This document shows, one piece after another, positions 25,440 to 37,065 of a DNA stretch of 64,000 nt. Numbering within the stretch: the first letter of the stretch is position 1; the number at the start of each line of letters is the position of its first letter. A program made the position numbers and the translations under genes. A model generated the notes under the pieces. The model worked only from the letters and a program-made list of their open reading frames with translations, ran no database searches and was not told the DNA's origin. This DNA comes from Cunninghamella blakesleeana (Eukaryota; Mucoromycota; Mucoromycetes; Mucorales; Cunninghamellaceae). The stretch lies in NCBI GenBank assembly GCA_017871115.1, contig JAFCIZ010000004.1, positions 248,001 through 312,000 of the forward strand, given 5' to 3'.

Positions 25440-28400
25440 TTTAGACAATATTCAATTCGGCATCGATCCTTTACCATTCACCTTCAGATCCAGCCGCTGT
25501 AGCAAAATATAGAAATCAATATATTGAAAATAGAAAAACATTAATCGAGCTTGGAGAGAAACAAGGTATATCCAAGTTGTATATTTATAAATTGCTAATC
25601 GAAAAATGTGTTGAATTAGACGTTTTCCCATTATATTTTGATATTCTTGATAATCACAATGTATTGGACAACTTTAATATCCCTCAATTTTTATACGACT
25701 TTCAACTTGGGTGCTTTGAAATTTTTGATTCAAGTATTATTCCCAGATCATCTTTAGATTTTGCTACTATATCATTCTTTGAGCATTGGATCAGGTAAAT
25801 AAAAAATAACAGTAATAGTAATAGTAATAACATTAAACAAGTGCTAATGAGAAATAATTATTCACTTATTTTTATTTTTATTTTATTTCTTTCTAATCTT
25901 TTGAATATTAGTGATGTCATATCAACCTTCCCTGTTTGGAGTCAATTGATTAAAACTCATTTGTTAAATTTAGACAGTACGAATAAAACATTTAAAATTG
26001 CTCTCTCAGCATATATATGTCTAATACTGATTACAACAAAACAACGACACTATGAACGATCCTGGACTCTTTTATATCATTTTCCAAAATTTATAAACCA
26101 TATTTTTGAAGAAGATCCTACCGAAACTGTTATCTCTATTTTCAAAGAATTAACAAAAAATGAAGCAAAAATGGTAAAGAAAAAAAAAAGTATACAATAA
26201 TAATATAAAATTAAAATATAATATAATATAATATAATATAATTAAGGGGAGAGTAGTATATCTAATTATTATATCATATATATGCGTTTATTTAAAATAA
26301 TATATAGGTTGAAATGGATACAGATAATTTTGACAGTTTCTCGGATGATAGTGTATTTGGATTTGATTTAAATGAAGAACAGTATAAGCCTTTACATGAC
26401 TTTAATGACGATTCACTTGGTGCCATGGTATTAGAGACAGCCTCCCTCAATTTAATCTTATCAACGATTGAGCAAGGGATGCATTATAATAGAAACAAAA
26501 ACGTTAAGTCTGATCAACTAGTTGAATTTATTTGGAGTTACTTATTAAACCCTATCGCATATCGCCTTCACCATTTACAATCTCAGATTGGTAAAGAACT
26601 AAATCATAAATTAACAAGAAGTAAGTATTATACTTTTTTTTACAAACTAATAATAATATTAATAGTAAAGGAATAATAATTATAAATGATTCAATGATGT
26701 TTGATGATAATATATTATTCATATGCTATATAGGTAGTGTACTTCGACATTTTAAAACATTACGAGAAAAGAAGTATTGGCGTTCATTAAAATCTATAGT
26801 TCCAGTTAATCAGCTATTACCGTTTGTACAGTTCAACGTAAGAACTATACAACTAATCTATTTTTTTTCTTTATTTAGTTAATATATTAAATTTAAAGAT
26901 CTGTTTATTTTTCTACTTATTTACTTATTTATCTAGCCTCCAGAAGTCAATGTTATACCTGATGAATCCTACCACCCTCATACTAATGCTGTATACAATG
27001 CTGGAACGACTATTCATGCCTTTTGCATTAATATGGTAATTATTTATAATTATTACTTTCATTCTCTTTTTTTTTTTTTCTCTTTTACTGAACTGAATTT
27101 TTACTTTTTTTTTTTTGATTTTTTGTATAATTATTTACAATCTAGAAATCTGGTATGAGCGGTAAACTAGGTGATATTTTAGCAGTGTGTACAAAATCAG
27201 AAATTCAAGAAATTGATATGAGTAAAACACAACGATACAGTGCTGTAAGTATTTATTTTTTTCAAATATATATTTAAATAATAATAATAGAATATTAATT
27301 AGTAAATATGTAAATAAAATTTAATTCAATTAACCATTATCATTGCTATATATAATTAGCCTTTAATTCGTAGTGGATCTACTTCATCCAAAGACCATAA
27401 TCATGAACATTGTGACAGCTATCCAGATACAGAAGAAGAGATGGATATCATGGCATCTGATGCAGAAACAAACGATGGAGTAAATACAGTAGGTGATATT
27501 CACCTTCATCAACCTACACCACAGCGGCATCATAATCACCATCCTCACCATCATTCAAAATCCCCTGCTGGTGGCTTACGTCGTGGTATACATCATCAAC
27601 CACCAACATCTTCAAATATATCAAGCGTTTCTTCTACACCTGTTCATCGTAATCATGCTGATGATAAAAATAATAATTTAAATATTGAAAATTTACAAGA
27701 AACTCTTAAACGGTCACTGGGCGTAGGTAAAGTATATGACCGTATCAAAACATAAGGGATTAAGAGCTAACAACTATATAATTATATATTTAGATATAAA
27801 ATTTAATGTAATGATCATAATCATTTATTTAATTAATCCTTTATTACTTTCATTACTTTATCCAATTTAGTAAAAGAAGGATCCGATATATCAAGATCGT
27901 CTACTGGTACAAATTCTGTGGGATCAGTTGCAGAAAATTCAGAACCAATGGTAAATAAAAATTCATATTTTTTAAAAGGAAAAAAAAGACAAAAAAGCAA
28001 AAAGAAATGCTCATATGATAAGTATATTGCTTATTTATTTTTAACAATGAATTATAGATTACATTGCGAAGGCAAATAACTGGAACTTGTGCTGAAACTC
28101 ATCCTGAATACCCATTCTGTAAGCTTTATAAATATAATAATATAAATACAATGTGAATATAAACTATTTTATATTAATGGATAACATTGTTTTATTTATT
28201 TATTATTATTAACTAGATATAACTGGATGTGAAGTATTAAATGATGGACCAAGTGTAACGTTATGGCAATTTAATCAAGAACGTGAAATTACACATTACT
28301 ATGGCTGCCATGGTAAAGTAACAAAAATACATTTCGATAGATTTGGACAAAAGTTTGGTGCTGGAGACACTACAGGACAATTATGTTTATGGAAATTTGA

Positions 28401-29526
28401 CTCCCATGCTCAGTCTAATAAACCATACTATGTAAGGCTTTATATTTTATGATGATGATAAATATACGGATTTATTTAATTGAATACTCATTATTATTAT
28501 TATTATTTTATGAAATTTAATTTTGTCTAGACGGCTACATGTCATTCAAAAGCAACTCGTGATTTTACATTTTTAAATTCTAGCAGTTTAATAGCAACAG
28601 CAGGAACATCCGTAGCAATGAGTAGAAAGTAACGATTTGTTTATTTTTATTTTTTTTAAAAAAAAGCTAAGCACTTATATATGGTCATAAGGTAAACTTA
28701 CATTTTTGTCAATACTATTGTTTAAATTTAATTATATAGACGGGATCACTTATGTATATGGGATGCTCTTTTACCACCTTCATCGTCTATGGTTTGTTGT
28801 AAGTCATTATTGATAATAAATGTAGTAGTAAGCATTAAATAAAAGATGAATGGGAAAATTTACTAATTGTATCTTTTTTATATGTAAACTCTCACTCCTT
28901 TTTAGCCCTACCTGGCCACGATAATGGTGCATATGCTATAACATATGATGATAAAGGAGGTCATTTAATATTTTCTGGAGGAAAACGAGGTGAAATTGTA
29001 GTATCAGATATCCGCCAAAGATCAACTATGCATTCATTTATCGCCCATTCAACAAGAATAAGATCTATTGCCATTGATCACAATAGCAATTCATTGATTA
29101 CTGGCTCTGTAGATGGTGAATTAAAAGTAATTAAATGATATATATTTAATGCTATGTATAGAAGGAATGTAAAAACACCTATTTATTTATTATTTATTAT
29201 TTTTATATATGTTTATTTGGCGTAGATATGGGATGCAAGTACTTATAAACAAAAACAATCATTTGATTTACAACCTAGAAACCGGTTTTTAGCCCCAAGT
29301 TTTAACCGTATACCTGTAAGATAAATTAAAGCAAAATAAAATATATAGATATTGAATAATTATGATAATATTCATTATTCATTTTTATTATTTTTACTAT
29401 TATGTTTTTTTAATGTATTTACTATACTAGCTTAAAGCATTTGGCGTGACACAAATTCAAGTGGTGGAAAATAGCGATTATATTTATACCTCTGGTCCTG
29501 GTGGTATTATAAGATGTTCTATTTAA
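18613..29526 (+). CDS. RAV1: RAVE complex subunit Rav1 / DMXL (rabconnectin-3) homologue
   Basis: By far the most split gene here: 38 exons joining in phase to 2331 residues. Exon starts: 18613, 18819, 19053, 19200, 19340, 19573, 19707, 19913, 20409, 20665, 20990, 21184, 21923, 22106, 22389, 22601, 22955, 23133, 23392, 23637, 23859, 24218, 24444, 25445, 25912, 26308, 26734, 26937, 27146, 27360, 27871, 28058, 28217, 28531, 28740, 28906, 29226, 29431. Rav1/DMXL promotes assembly of V1 onto Vo in the V-ATPase at endosome and vacuole membranes. The N-terminal third is WD40-like (MLLKQVCAGQVNQYSQGLHI, AVAFRSFVEFFEF, KFSPDGTMFATTGHFDHLV). Exons 18-23 hold the Rav1 core (KDPVDCTLFYLALRKKALLQ, YAASFFLLADRLKDAINVIL, LAIAICRVYDGDSSPLLKEI). 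A disordered acidic stretch at about 1366-1460 repeats DLF/DIF motifs. Exons 33-38 form C-terminal WD40 repeats (GAGDTTGQLCLWKF, ITGSVDGELKIWDAST). The length is closer to DMXL than to yeast Rav1. Confidence 0.94.
24180..24215 (+). repeat. T36 tract abutting a splice acceptor
   Basis: Thirty-six consecutive T in RAV1 intron 21, followed at once by the AG at 24216-24217. It doubles as an extreme polypyrimidine tract. Confidence 0.95.
25395..25436. repeat. (TA)n microsatellite in RAV1 intron 23
   Basis: About 20 TA units, ending eight bases before the exon 24 acceptor AG. Seen directly. Confidence 0.95.
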
Positions 29527-30515
29527 TAAGTAATACTTGAATGGGATGTGAATAAATATTTTTTCTAAAATAAATAAACAAATAAAGCTATATATATATA
29601 TATATTTATAAATAAAAATCATATTGTTTTAAAAACATATTACTATATGTACATAAACTATTATATATTTATGTCAAATTTAAATATATGATTGAAAGTA
29701 ATACCTAGTACAACCTTGAAATACAATATTAATATAAAAAAAAAAGATGATCTGGATAATTATCCAATCATGTTTCGTAAAAAAAAACATATTTGTGATA
29801 CCTCTACTGTAAGATCGATTTGTGTCAGTAATGTTAAATGTATAATGAAAATAGAATATATAATGAAATTTATGTTTTTTTATGGTAATAAAATCCATTT
29901 AAAAAAATTATATCAAGAATGTATTATACTTTACACGTAAATAATATGAAAAAAGTTGAAATATATATAAACATTATTAAATGAATATATACGTAATATA
30001 TACGTTGAATTGTACTGGAAGCAAAATTCAACTTTTATCTTCATTTTTATGAAGATATACATATGTATAGATAATTTTATAAATTTTACTAATTTTTATA
30101 TATGTATCTGCATAAAATAAAATAAAAATTCATAATGATGTATTTCTTAATTAAAATACGTCATAATATATTCTAATACTATCGTTATATTTAAAAAAAA
30201 TAACTATTTTCCTTTATATGTAAATATTTTTATTATAAAAAATAATGGTTCTGCGCATGATCATCATTACATTTATCCCCAATTCAAATGTTAGAGAAAA
30301 AAAGAGACTATACCCAAAGAGGGATATAAAGTGTATACATTGGTTATAATGATGAACTAGTAAACCTTATTTCAAAAAAAAATAGTGGCTGGTTTTTAAA
30401 TTATTATTTTTTCAATCCGAGTATAAATTCTCTGCATTTTTCAATTTCTTCCCTTTTCTTTTCTTCTTTTTCTTTTTTTCCTTTTTCTTTTAAAATCTTC
30501 AACTTTATTTCCATA
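29527..30515. promoter_or_regulatory. Intergenic; AMD1 promoter
   Basis: AT-rich. The 82-codon ORF at 29692-29940 has a non-ATG start, Lys/Ile-rich content and no intron context, so I do not call it. A GC-richer patch at about 30250-30350 (GGTTCTGCGCATGATCATC, then a CCCAAAGAGGG palindrome at 30314) and T/C-rich DNA at 30440-30500 are plausible promoter parts. Confidence 0.45.
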
Positions 30516-33500
30516 ATGCCTGAATTAGAAAGATCTGAATCCAATAATGAAATTGATGAAGGCATCAATAACTTTGACGAAAGCCCTTTTTTTAAATATC
30601 ATCACCAAAAGTCTATTGTAGAAGTAAGACTTTGTTTATTAATATATACTAATAAAAAATAAGAAAACCGTGAGATTAAATATATATAACTAACTACAAA
30701 TACTATTTGTTTATATTCTTATATAGCATGATAGTAAATATATATTTCAAGCTTTGAATTCAAATAACCAAGAAGAAGATGCTGAAAGTCACGTACCTAC
30801 AGAAGCTCCTGCTGCTCAAACTATATCACAACCATCATTAACTAATCCAAACACGGTTTTAGAAGGTAATAAATAAAAAGATACCTGAAACAAAGAAAAA
30901 TAAAGTAAATAAAAATAGTTAAACAGATGGGATAACACACAACTAATGCGTATATTCTTTTTATATATTTAATTATCATTAATACAGAAAGCGCAGTTAC
31001 TGCGGAATTACTTGAACTTTATAATAATCTTCAAAAATGCCTTGATCTTCGCGAAAAATACATGAGGTTATCTTGTCAACGATTATGTGATGATCCTAAA
31101 AACAAAGATAGTTGGAAAATATATCCTGCTCCTCCTCCCCCTTCATGGCCACTTCCTCCACCTGATGAATTAGATAAGCGTAGAAAAAAGGAAAAAGAGC
31201 GTGAAGCTGACCCCGTAGCTGCTGTTGGTAGTGATTTTATCTTTGAAGAATGTGAAATACCTAAGGAACATGATGTAAGTTGTATATATATATATTTATA
31301 TCTATTAAAAGAAAAATAAATAAATAATCAAGCTACCTATTTATTTATTTATTTATTATATGTTTGTTTATATGTATAGTATGTTTTTGGTTTAAATAAA
31401 GAAGGATTTTATCAAGTGTATAAAACGGAAGATGATAAGAAGAATGATCGCCCACTTAGTCATGTTCCTGATCGTAAAGAATTTTATGAAGATTTAGATA
31501 CTGTTTTAACTACTATAAGTGATGGACCTGCAAAAAGTTTTGCCTTTAGACGTTTACGCTATTTAGATAGTTCTTGGCAAATGTACATTTTACTTAATGA
31601 ATTTCAAGAAATGGCTGATTCAAAGGTATAGTAATAAAAATAAAGCGAACTAAAGAAAAAAAGTTAAAATATAAATATTCTAAAAAAAACCATATGATTA
31701 ACGTGATGTTTCATTATATCTATATATATATACTAGCGTGTATCCCATCGTGATTTTTATAACGTTCGTAAAGTTGATACCCACGTTCATCATTCAAGTT
31801 GTATGAATCAAAAACACTTACTTCGTTTTATCAAGTCTAAAATGAAAAGATGTCCTGATGTAAATATATTTTAATTATTTATTTATTACAATTACATCAT
31901 GATTTGCGATTGTTTTTATATATACTAATCAGGGATCTTTTTTTATTATTATTATTATCATTATTTAAAAAAAAAATATTTATATCAGGACGTTGTTATT
32001 CATCGTGATGGACAATTATTAACTTTAAAAGGTGTATTCGAAAGTTTGAACTTAACCGCCTATGATCTTAGTATTGATACTTTAGATATGCATGTAAGTC
32101 AAAACACTGAGTTTAATAATAAAAAGGCATGAATAGATCAATAACTTACACATTAATTAATTAATTAATATATATTAATTTATTTATGTATTTTTTTGAA
32201 ATTATGTAGGCTCATAAAGATTCTTTCCACCGCTTTGATAAGTTTAATTTAAAATACAATCCTATTGGTGAATCCCGTTTGCGTGAAATTTTTATGAAAA
32301 CAGATAATTACATTCAAGGAAAATATTTGGCTGAAATTACCAAAGGTAAAACTAAATAAATTAATAAATAAATAGGTAGAACAGATATAGACATATAATG
32401 AAAGGAAGAACTATATAAGTTAATGTATATCTTTTTTCAACTTATTTACACTACTATTTATTTATAATCTCTATTATTTTTATTATTATTATTTGATGTA
32501 TTAGAGGTAGTATCTGATTTAGAATCATCGAAGTACCAATTTGTTGAATATCGTGTATCTATTTATGGAAGGTAAAATAACTAAACTATATATATTTCTA
32601 CAAGTATATCCTTATTGAATATATATATTAATGTTTCCCTTTCTCTTCTTTTATATATATATATATAAAATAATGTATGTTATTCATCAGATCCAAGTCT
32701 GAGTGGGATAAACTAGCTAAATGGGTAGTTAATAATAAGCTCTTTTCTCATAATGTTCGTTGGTTAATTCAAATCCCAAGATTATACAATGTTTATAAAT
32801 CGTCTAATATTATTGATTCCTTTGGTGATGTTATTAGAAGTAAGTAAAAAGAAATGAAATGAAAAATATATTAAAACTCTATATATATTTATACAATAGA
32901 AATATTAATATACGCGTATTTTTATTTTTGTTAAACAGATATATTTGAACCTTTATTTGAAGTGACTCAAGATCCTTCTTCACATCCTGAATTACATGTA
33001 TTCTTACAACGTGTTATTGGTTTCGATTCTGTCGATGACGAATCAAAAGCTGAACGTCGAACATTGAAAAAATATCCTATACCTTCAGAATGGACTTATA
33101 AAAGCAATCCACCTTACTCTTACTATCTTTACTACATGTTTGCCAATACAGCAGCTCTTAATCAATGGCGTGTGAGACGTGGATTTAGTAAGTTTTATCT
33201 TTAAAAAAAATTAAGTTATAGAAATGGGAGTGATCATTAAATATGTTTATTAATAGTAATAAAAAATGTATTTTTATCATTATCATTGCCATTAAATAGA
33301 TACATTAGTTCTTCGCCCTCATTGTGGTGAAGCTGGTGATACGGACCATTTAACAGCTGCCTTCTTGTCAGCTTATGGCATTAGTCATGGTATTTTATTA
33401 AGAAAGGTACCTGCTTTACAATATCTTTATTATCTTGCTCAAATTGGTATTGCCATGTCTCCCTTATCAAACAATGCATTATTCTTGACATATGAACGTA

Positions 33501-33616
33501 ATCCTTTACCTCAATTTTTCCAACGTGGTCTTAACATTTCATTATCAACTGATGACCCACTTCAATTTCATTTCACTAAAGAACCTTTGATTGAAGAATA
33601 TAGTGTTGCTGCTCAG

Positions 33617-33649
<33 letters not shown>

Positions 33650-34238
33650 CATTAAATATAAACGGGGGGGTTATTTTATTCATTTTTATTTATTTATTTT
33701 TTAATTTTTATCATATTTTTTATAAATTTTTACCTAGATTTGGAAACTTTCATCAACCGATATGTGCGAACTTGCTCGCAATTCAGTAATTCAAAGCGGA
33801 TGGGAAGGACAACTAAAGAAGCATTGGTTAGGTCATGAATGGGATAAAGGAGTGAACGATGTTCATCGTACCAATGTGCCTGATATCCGTATACGTTATC
33901 GTCAACATACTTTACAACAAGAGTTGGATACTTTGAAACGATATGTAGAATATAGTCAAAATAAAGCGGAAGGAAAATCATTACCTGCCATTCATTTAAG
34001 CGATATTGTTGGTATGGCTGGATTAACCGAATCAGCTAAGTTACAACAACAAATTCAACATGAAAAAAAGGATGCCAACAAGAATAATAGTAATAGTAAT
34101 AACAAACAACAACATGAAGAACAACATGATATTCAAAAATTAACTGCTTTCCCTGGTGCTGCTTGGGCTGCTGAACGTGCTAAACGTAAGCAAAGCGAAA
34201 GTGGCGATAAATCTGCTGATGAAGGCAATGATGAATAA
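30516..34238 (+). CDS. AMD1: AMP deaminase
   Basis: Twelve exons (30516-30623, 30727-30865, 30988-31274, 31380-31625, 31737-31859, 31989-32093, 32210-32345, 32505-32571, 32691-32839, 32939-33187, 33300-33616, 33738-34238) join in phase to 808 residues, typical of fungal AMPD. It deaminates AMP to IMP in the cytosol, in the purine nucleotide cycle. The zinc-binding motif THVHHS is at 275-280 (H276, H278). HCGEAGD at 544-550 and the catalytic [10 protein letters not shown] at 617-626 are intact. The N-terminal 200 residues are poorly conserved and acidic, as in the family, with a Pro-rich segment ([15 protein letters not shown]). The C-terminal 90 residues hold a Gln/Asn-rich stretch and [11 protein letters not shown]. 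Intron 11 opens with a T30 run directly after its donor. Confidence 0.97.
33620..33649 (+). repeat. T30 tract just after a splice donor
   Basis: Thirty T following GTA at the 5' end of AMD1 intron 11. Seen directly. Confidence 0.95.
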
Positions 34239-34652
34239 ATAAATAGTTTTTTTTTTTTTATTAAAATTAAAATAATAAAATGATATATATATATATGTAT
34301 TTAATCGACTCAAAAAAAAATAAAATTAATAATTAAAGTATATTGAAGTATCTGTCTATTACGTAGCTTTTTTTTTAAAAAAAAAAAAAAAAAGTAGCCA
34401 TTTAATCGAATTATTAAAAAAAAGCAAAAAGAAAAAGAATAGAAAGGAATAATAATGTATATTATATGTATAATACTGGATTTCATTTATTGTATAAAAA
34501 ATAAGACGTTTTTTAATCATAGAATATAAAAAAATTAAATTTGTGAATTTTTTATTTTCGGCTACCCAAAAAATTAAATTTATTTTTTAAAAAATTCTTG
34601 TCACTATTTTTTTTCTCTCTTTTACTTTTTACAATTTTTTTTAATACTATAA
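34239..34652. promoter_or_regulatory. Intergenic; promoter of GST-like gene A
   Basis: AT-rich, with a T9A18 palindromic junction at 34368-34394 and a T/C-rich stretch before the ATG at 34653. No gene seen. Confidence 0.5.
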
Positions 34653-35423
34653 ATGAAACTACCTACAACGCTTAAAAATGCATTTTTTTATACCCCAGGT
34701 TCCCTTTTTTCTAATGTAGGAGTTTTACTTTTACATGAAAAAAAGGTTCAAGATAAATATCAATTCATACCAATAGATACAACACAAAATGAAAATATAA
34801 CACCTGACTTTATTCGACTAAACCCATATGGTAAAGTACCTGTTTTAATTCATGAAGGAATAGTGGTATCTGATTCTTTAAAGATAGCTCAGTTTTTAGA
34901 TAAGCAACAGCAAAATGAAATGAACAGTATTGATTTAAAAAGTGAACAGGATAATATTATTAAGAAAGTAGATAGTTGGCGTCAGGTTCGATTATTAGCT
35001 TTAGGAAAAGGCAAAAAATCACCTCATGAAAAGAATCCAACCATTGAACAGCAATTATTTAATGCAAGACAACAAATTCTAACTTATCAACAGGACCATC
35101 CAGATTTATATGATGCTTATCAAATACGATTAAAGACTCACGACGATAGAGCCAAAGTATTATTGGATCATGATGTTTATTTGCATCACGAAAAAAACTG
35201 GTATCAACTTTTAGATCAATCCAATCAATTTTTGGAAAAAAATCAACCTTATTTAGCAGGTTCTCAATTTACTTTGATAGACATCTATGCCATTAGCTTT
35301 TTATTCTGGACCCAACATAAATTGGATCAACCTCAACTTGTTTTTGATTCAAGACCTTATTTAAAACAATATTATGATCTTCAATTAAAAAGACCTTCGG
35401 TTCAAAGTGCTTTTTTTTTATAA
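34653..35423 (+). CDS. Glutathione S-transferase-like protein, copy A
   Basis: Intronless, 256 residues. It has the two-domain GST layout. The N-terminal thioredoxin fold includes YTPGSLFSNVGVLLL in place of the usual catalytic start, then NPYGKVPVLIHEGIVVSDSL, where the cis-proline VPVL and the S-D-S pair match the glutathione-binding G-site. A longer helical C-terminal domain follows, with FTLIDIYAISFLFW, the D-I-Y helix of the GST N-capping box region. The presumed activity is glutathione conjugation or peroxide/stress handling, but the subfamily is unclear and a catalytic Ser, Cys or Tyr is not assured. Copy B follows 544 bases downstream on the same strand, and the two align end to end. 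Confidence 0.82.
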   Translation: MKLPTTLKNAFFYTPGSLFSNVGVLLLHEKKVQDKYQFIPIDTTQNENITPDFIRLNPYGKVPVLIHEGIVVSDSLKIAQFLDKQQQNEMNSIDLKSEQDNIIKKVDSWRQVRLLALGKGKKSPHEKNPTIEQQLFNARQQILTYQQDHPDLYDAYQIRLKTHDDRAKVLLDHDVYLHHEKNWYQLLDQSNQFLEKNQPYLAGSQFTLIDIYAISFLFWTQHKLDQPQLVFDSRPYLKQYYDLQLKRPSVQSAFFL

Positions 35424-35504
35424 AAATTTAAATAAAATATAATAAAAGAAAAAAAGAAAGAATAAAAGGAAAAGCAAAAGGAAATGGAAAAAAGGGGAAG
35501 AGAT

Positions 35505-35543
<39 letters not shown>

Positions 35544-35967
35544 TAGTAAAGATAGAGATGATAGGATGATGAGAAATATTTTGGATAAAACACGTCTTTT
35601 TTCCCTGGGTTTTGGTTAGTTTGATTTGTATATATATTTTTAAATAAAATGAAATATATCATTGGAATTAGTAATCCAAATAGTTGGTGTTACTATTATG
35701 CCATATTTCTCATTATTAGAAACTTATTAATGAATTATGTTGCAATGATTATAAAAAAACAATTTTTTAGTTATATGATTGGTAGATCAAATTCCGCCTT
35801 TTTTATTATTGCCCAATATAAAAGAGCTTTTTTTTATAACATTATTTTACTCCTTTTCTTTCGCGTTTCTTTATCTTTTTTTTTTTTTATCACAAAATCT
35901 TTTTTATATTTGTTTCTTATATTTATTTTATTCAACCCACTACTTAAATAGTACTCAAATTATTATA
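35424..35967. other. Spacer between the GST paralogues
   Basis: A purine-rich 3' flank with an A29 run at 35510-35538, 87 bases after the stop of copy A. T-rich promoter-like DNA then precedes copy B. The hydrophobic ORFs across 35649-35951 are T-rich artefacts. Confidence 0.6.
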
Positions 35968-36729
35968 ATGACTTTAGGTAATCTTGAAAACACACTCATC
36001 TTTGCACCTGGCTCCTTATACTCCAGTGTTGGTATTCTCCTATTAAATGAAACAAAAAACCAAGATAAATATGACCTAAAACCTGTTAAATTAATTGGTC
36101 AAGATGCTGATAATAATACACCTGAATTTATTAAATTAAATAAATTGGGATTGGTACCTATTTTAATCGATGGAAAAGATCAAGTTATACCTGATTCTCT
36201 TGCTATTGCTCAATTTTTAGATGCGGATGATCAATTAAAATCCCATGATAATAAAGTAGTCGAACAAATAGAGAAATGGAGACAATTTGGTTTTCGTTTT
36301 CTTACTTTAGCTGAAGATATTAAATTAAATTTATCACCTAATAATAATAGCATTGACCAATTAAAAGAATCGTTGGATCAAGGAAGAAAAAAAATAGAAC
36401 AATATGCAAAAGAACATCCCGATGTATCTTATGAAGAGCGTCTTACACTTCATGATACAAGATCAAAAAAATTTTTGGATTCAGATTTTTTGAATCAACA
36501 TTTAACCTCCTGGTTTGATCATTTAGATTACATTAATCATTTGTTAGAACAACAAACTCATTTAGTTGGTAATGATTACACCTTGGCCGATCTTTATGCT
36601 TCCGTCTTTTTGTTTGCAGCTCAACGAAGATTATATACTAATGTATTTGAAAATCGTCCTCATTTAGAAAGATATTTCCAACGCCAATTAAAACGCCCTT
36701 CTTTTATTCAAACTTTTTTTAAATATTAA
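35968..36729 (+). CDS. Glutathione S-transferase-like protein, copy B
   Basis: Intronless, 253 residues from the ATG at 35968 (MTLGNLENTLIFAPGSLYSS). The open frame runs 63 codons further upstream, but that part is Phe/Leu/Tyr-rich from T-rich promoter DNA and has no counterpart in copy A, so the internal ATG is preferred. Features parallel copy A: APGSLYSSVGILLLNE, LNKLGLVPILIDG with the cis-proline, PDSLAIAQFLDAD, and YTLADLYASVFLFAAQRR in the C-terminal domain. It is clearly a diverged tandem duplicate, not a recent copy. A membrane-anchored isoform from the upstream start is possible but unlikely. Confidence 0.82.
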   Translation: MTLGNLENTLIFAPGSLYSSVGILLLNETKNQDKYDLKPVKLIGQDADNNTPEFIKLNKLGLVPILIDGKDQVIPDSLAIAQFLDADDQLKSHDNKVVEQIEKWRQFGFRFLTLAEDIKLNLSPNNNSIDQLKESLDQGRKKIEQYAKEHPDVSYEERLTLHDTRSKKFLDSDFLNQHLTSWFDHLDYINHLLEQQTHLVGNDYTLADLYASVFLFAAQRRLYTNVFENRPHLERYFQRQLKRPSFIQTFFKY

Positions 36730-36913
36730 AATAAAATAAAATAGTTTATTTATTATTATTTTTTGCATAATATCTATGCAAGTAACTTTACAAATATATG
36801 TATATGTATTAAAAAAAATTAGAGTTCATTTTTAAAATGATGGGAAATTAAATGGGTCAAATAAGGAAACACAGCATTCAATTTTTTATTAGATTTTATG
36901 CATCTATACCCCA

Positions 36914-36944
<31 letters not shown>

Positions 36945-37065
36945 GGAATAAAATAAACTTTTTTTAATATTCTACTCTTTTTCCTTTTTTTTCTTCCTTA
37001 TTATTATTATTATAAATTTATTTTTTATTCTTTAAAATTATACATAATCCCCTTTTTAAATAAAA
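36730..37065. promoter_or_regulatory. Intergenic; promoter of the alcohol oxidase
   Basis: Holds an A28 run at 36917-36944, then T/C-rich DNA (TCTTTTTCCTTTTTTTTC) before the ATG at 37066. No gene seen. Confidence 0.5.

Noticed and set aside
29692..29940. 82-codon ORF after RAV1
   Set aside because: Non-ATG start, Lys/Ile-rich, overlaps an equally long ORF on the other strand, no splice context or recognisable motif.
35649..35967. Upstream extension of GST copy B with hydrophobic residues, as a signal or membrane anchor
   Set aside because: Phe/Leu/Tyr-rich translation of T-rich promoter DNA; copy A has no equivalent and its start aligns with the internal ATG.
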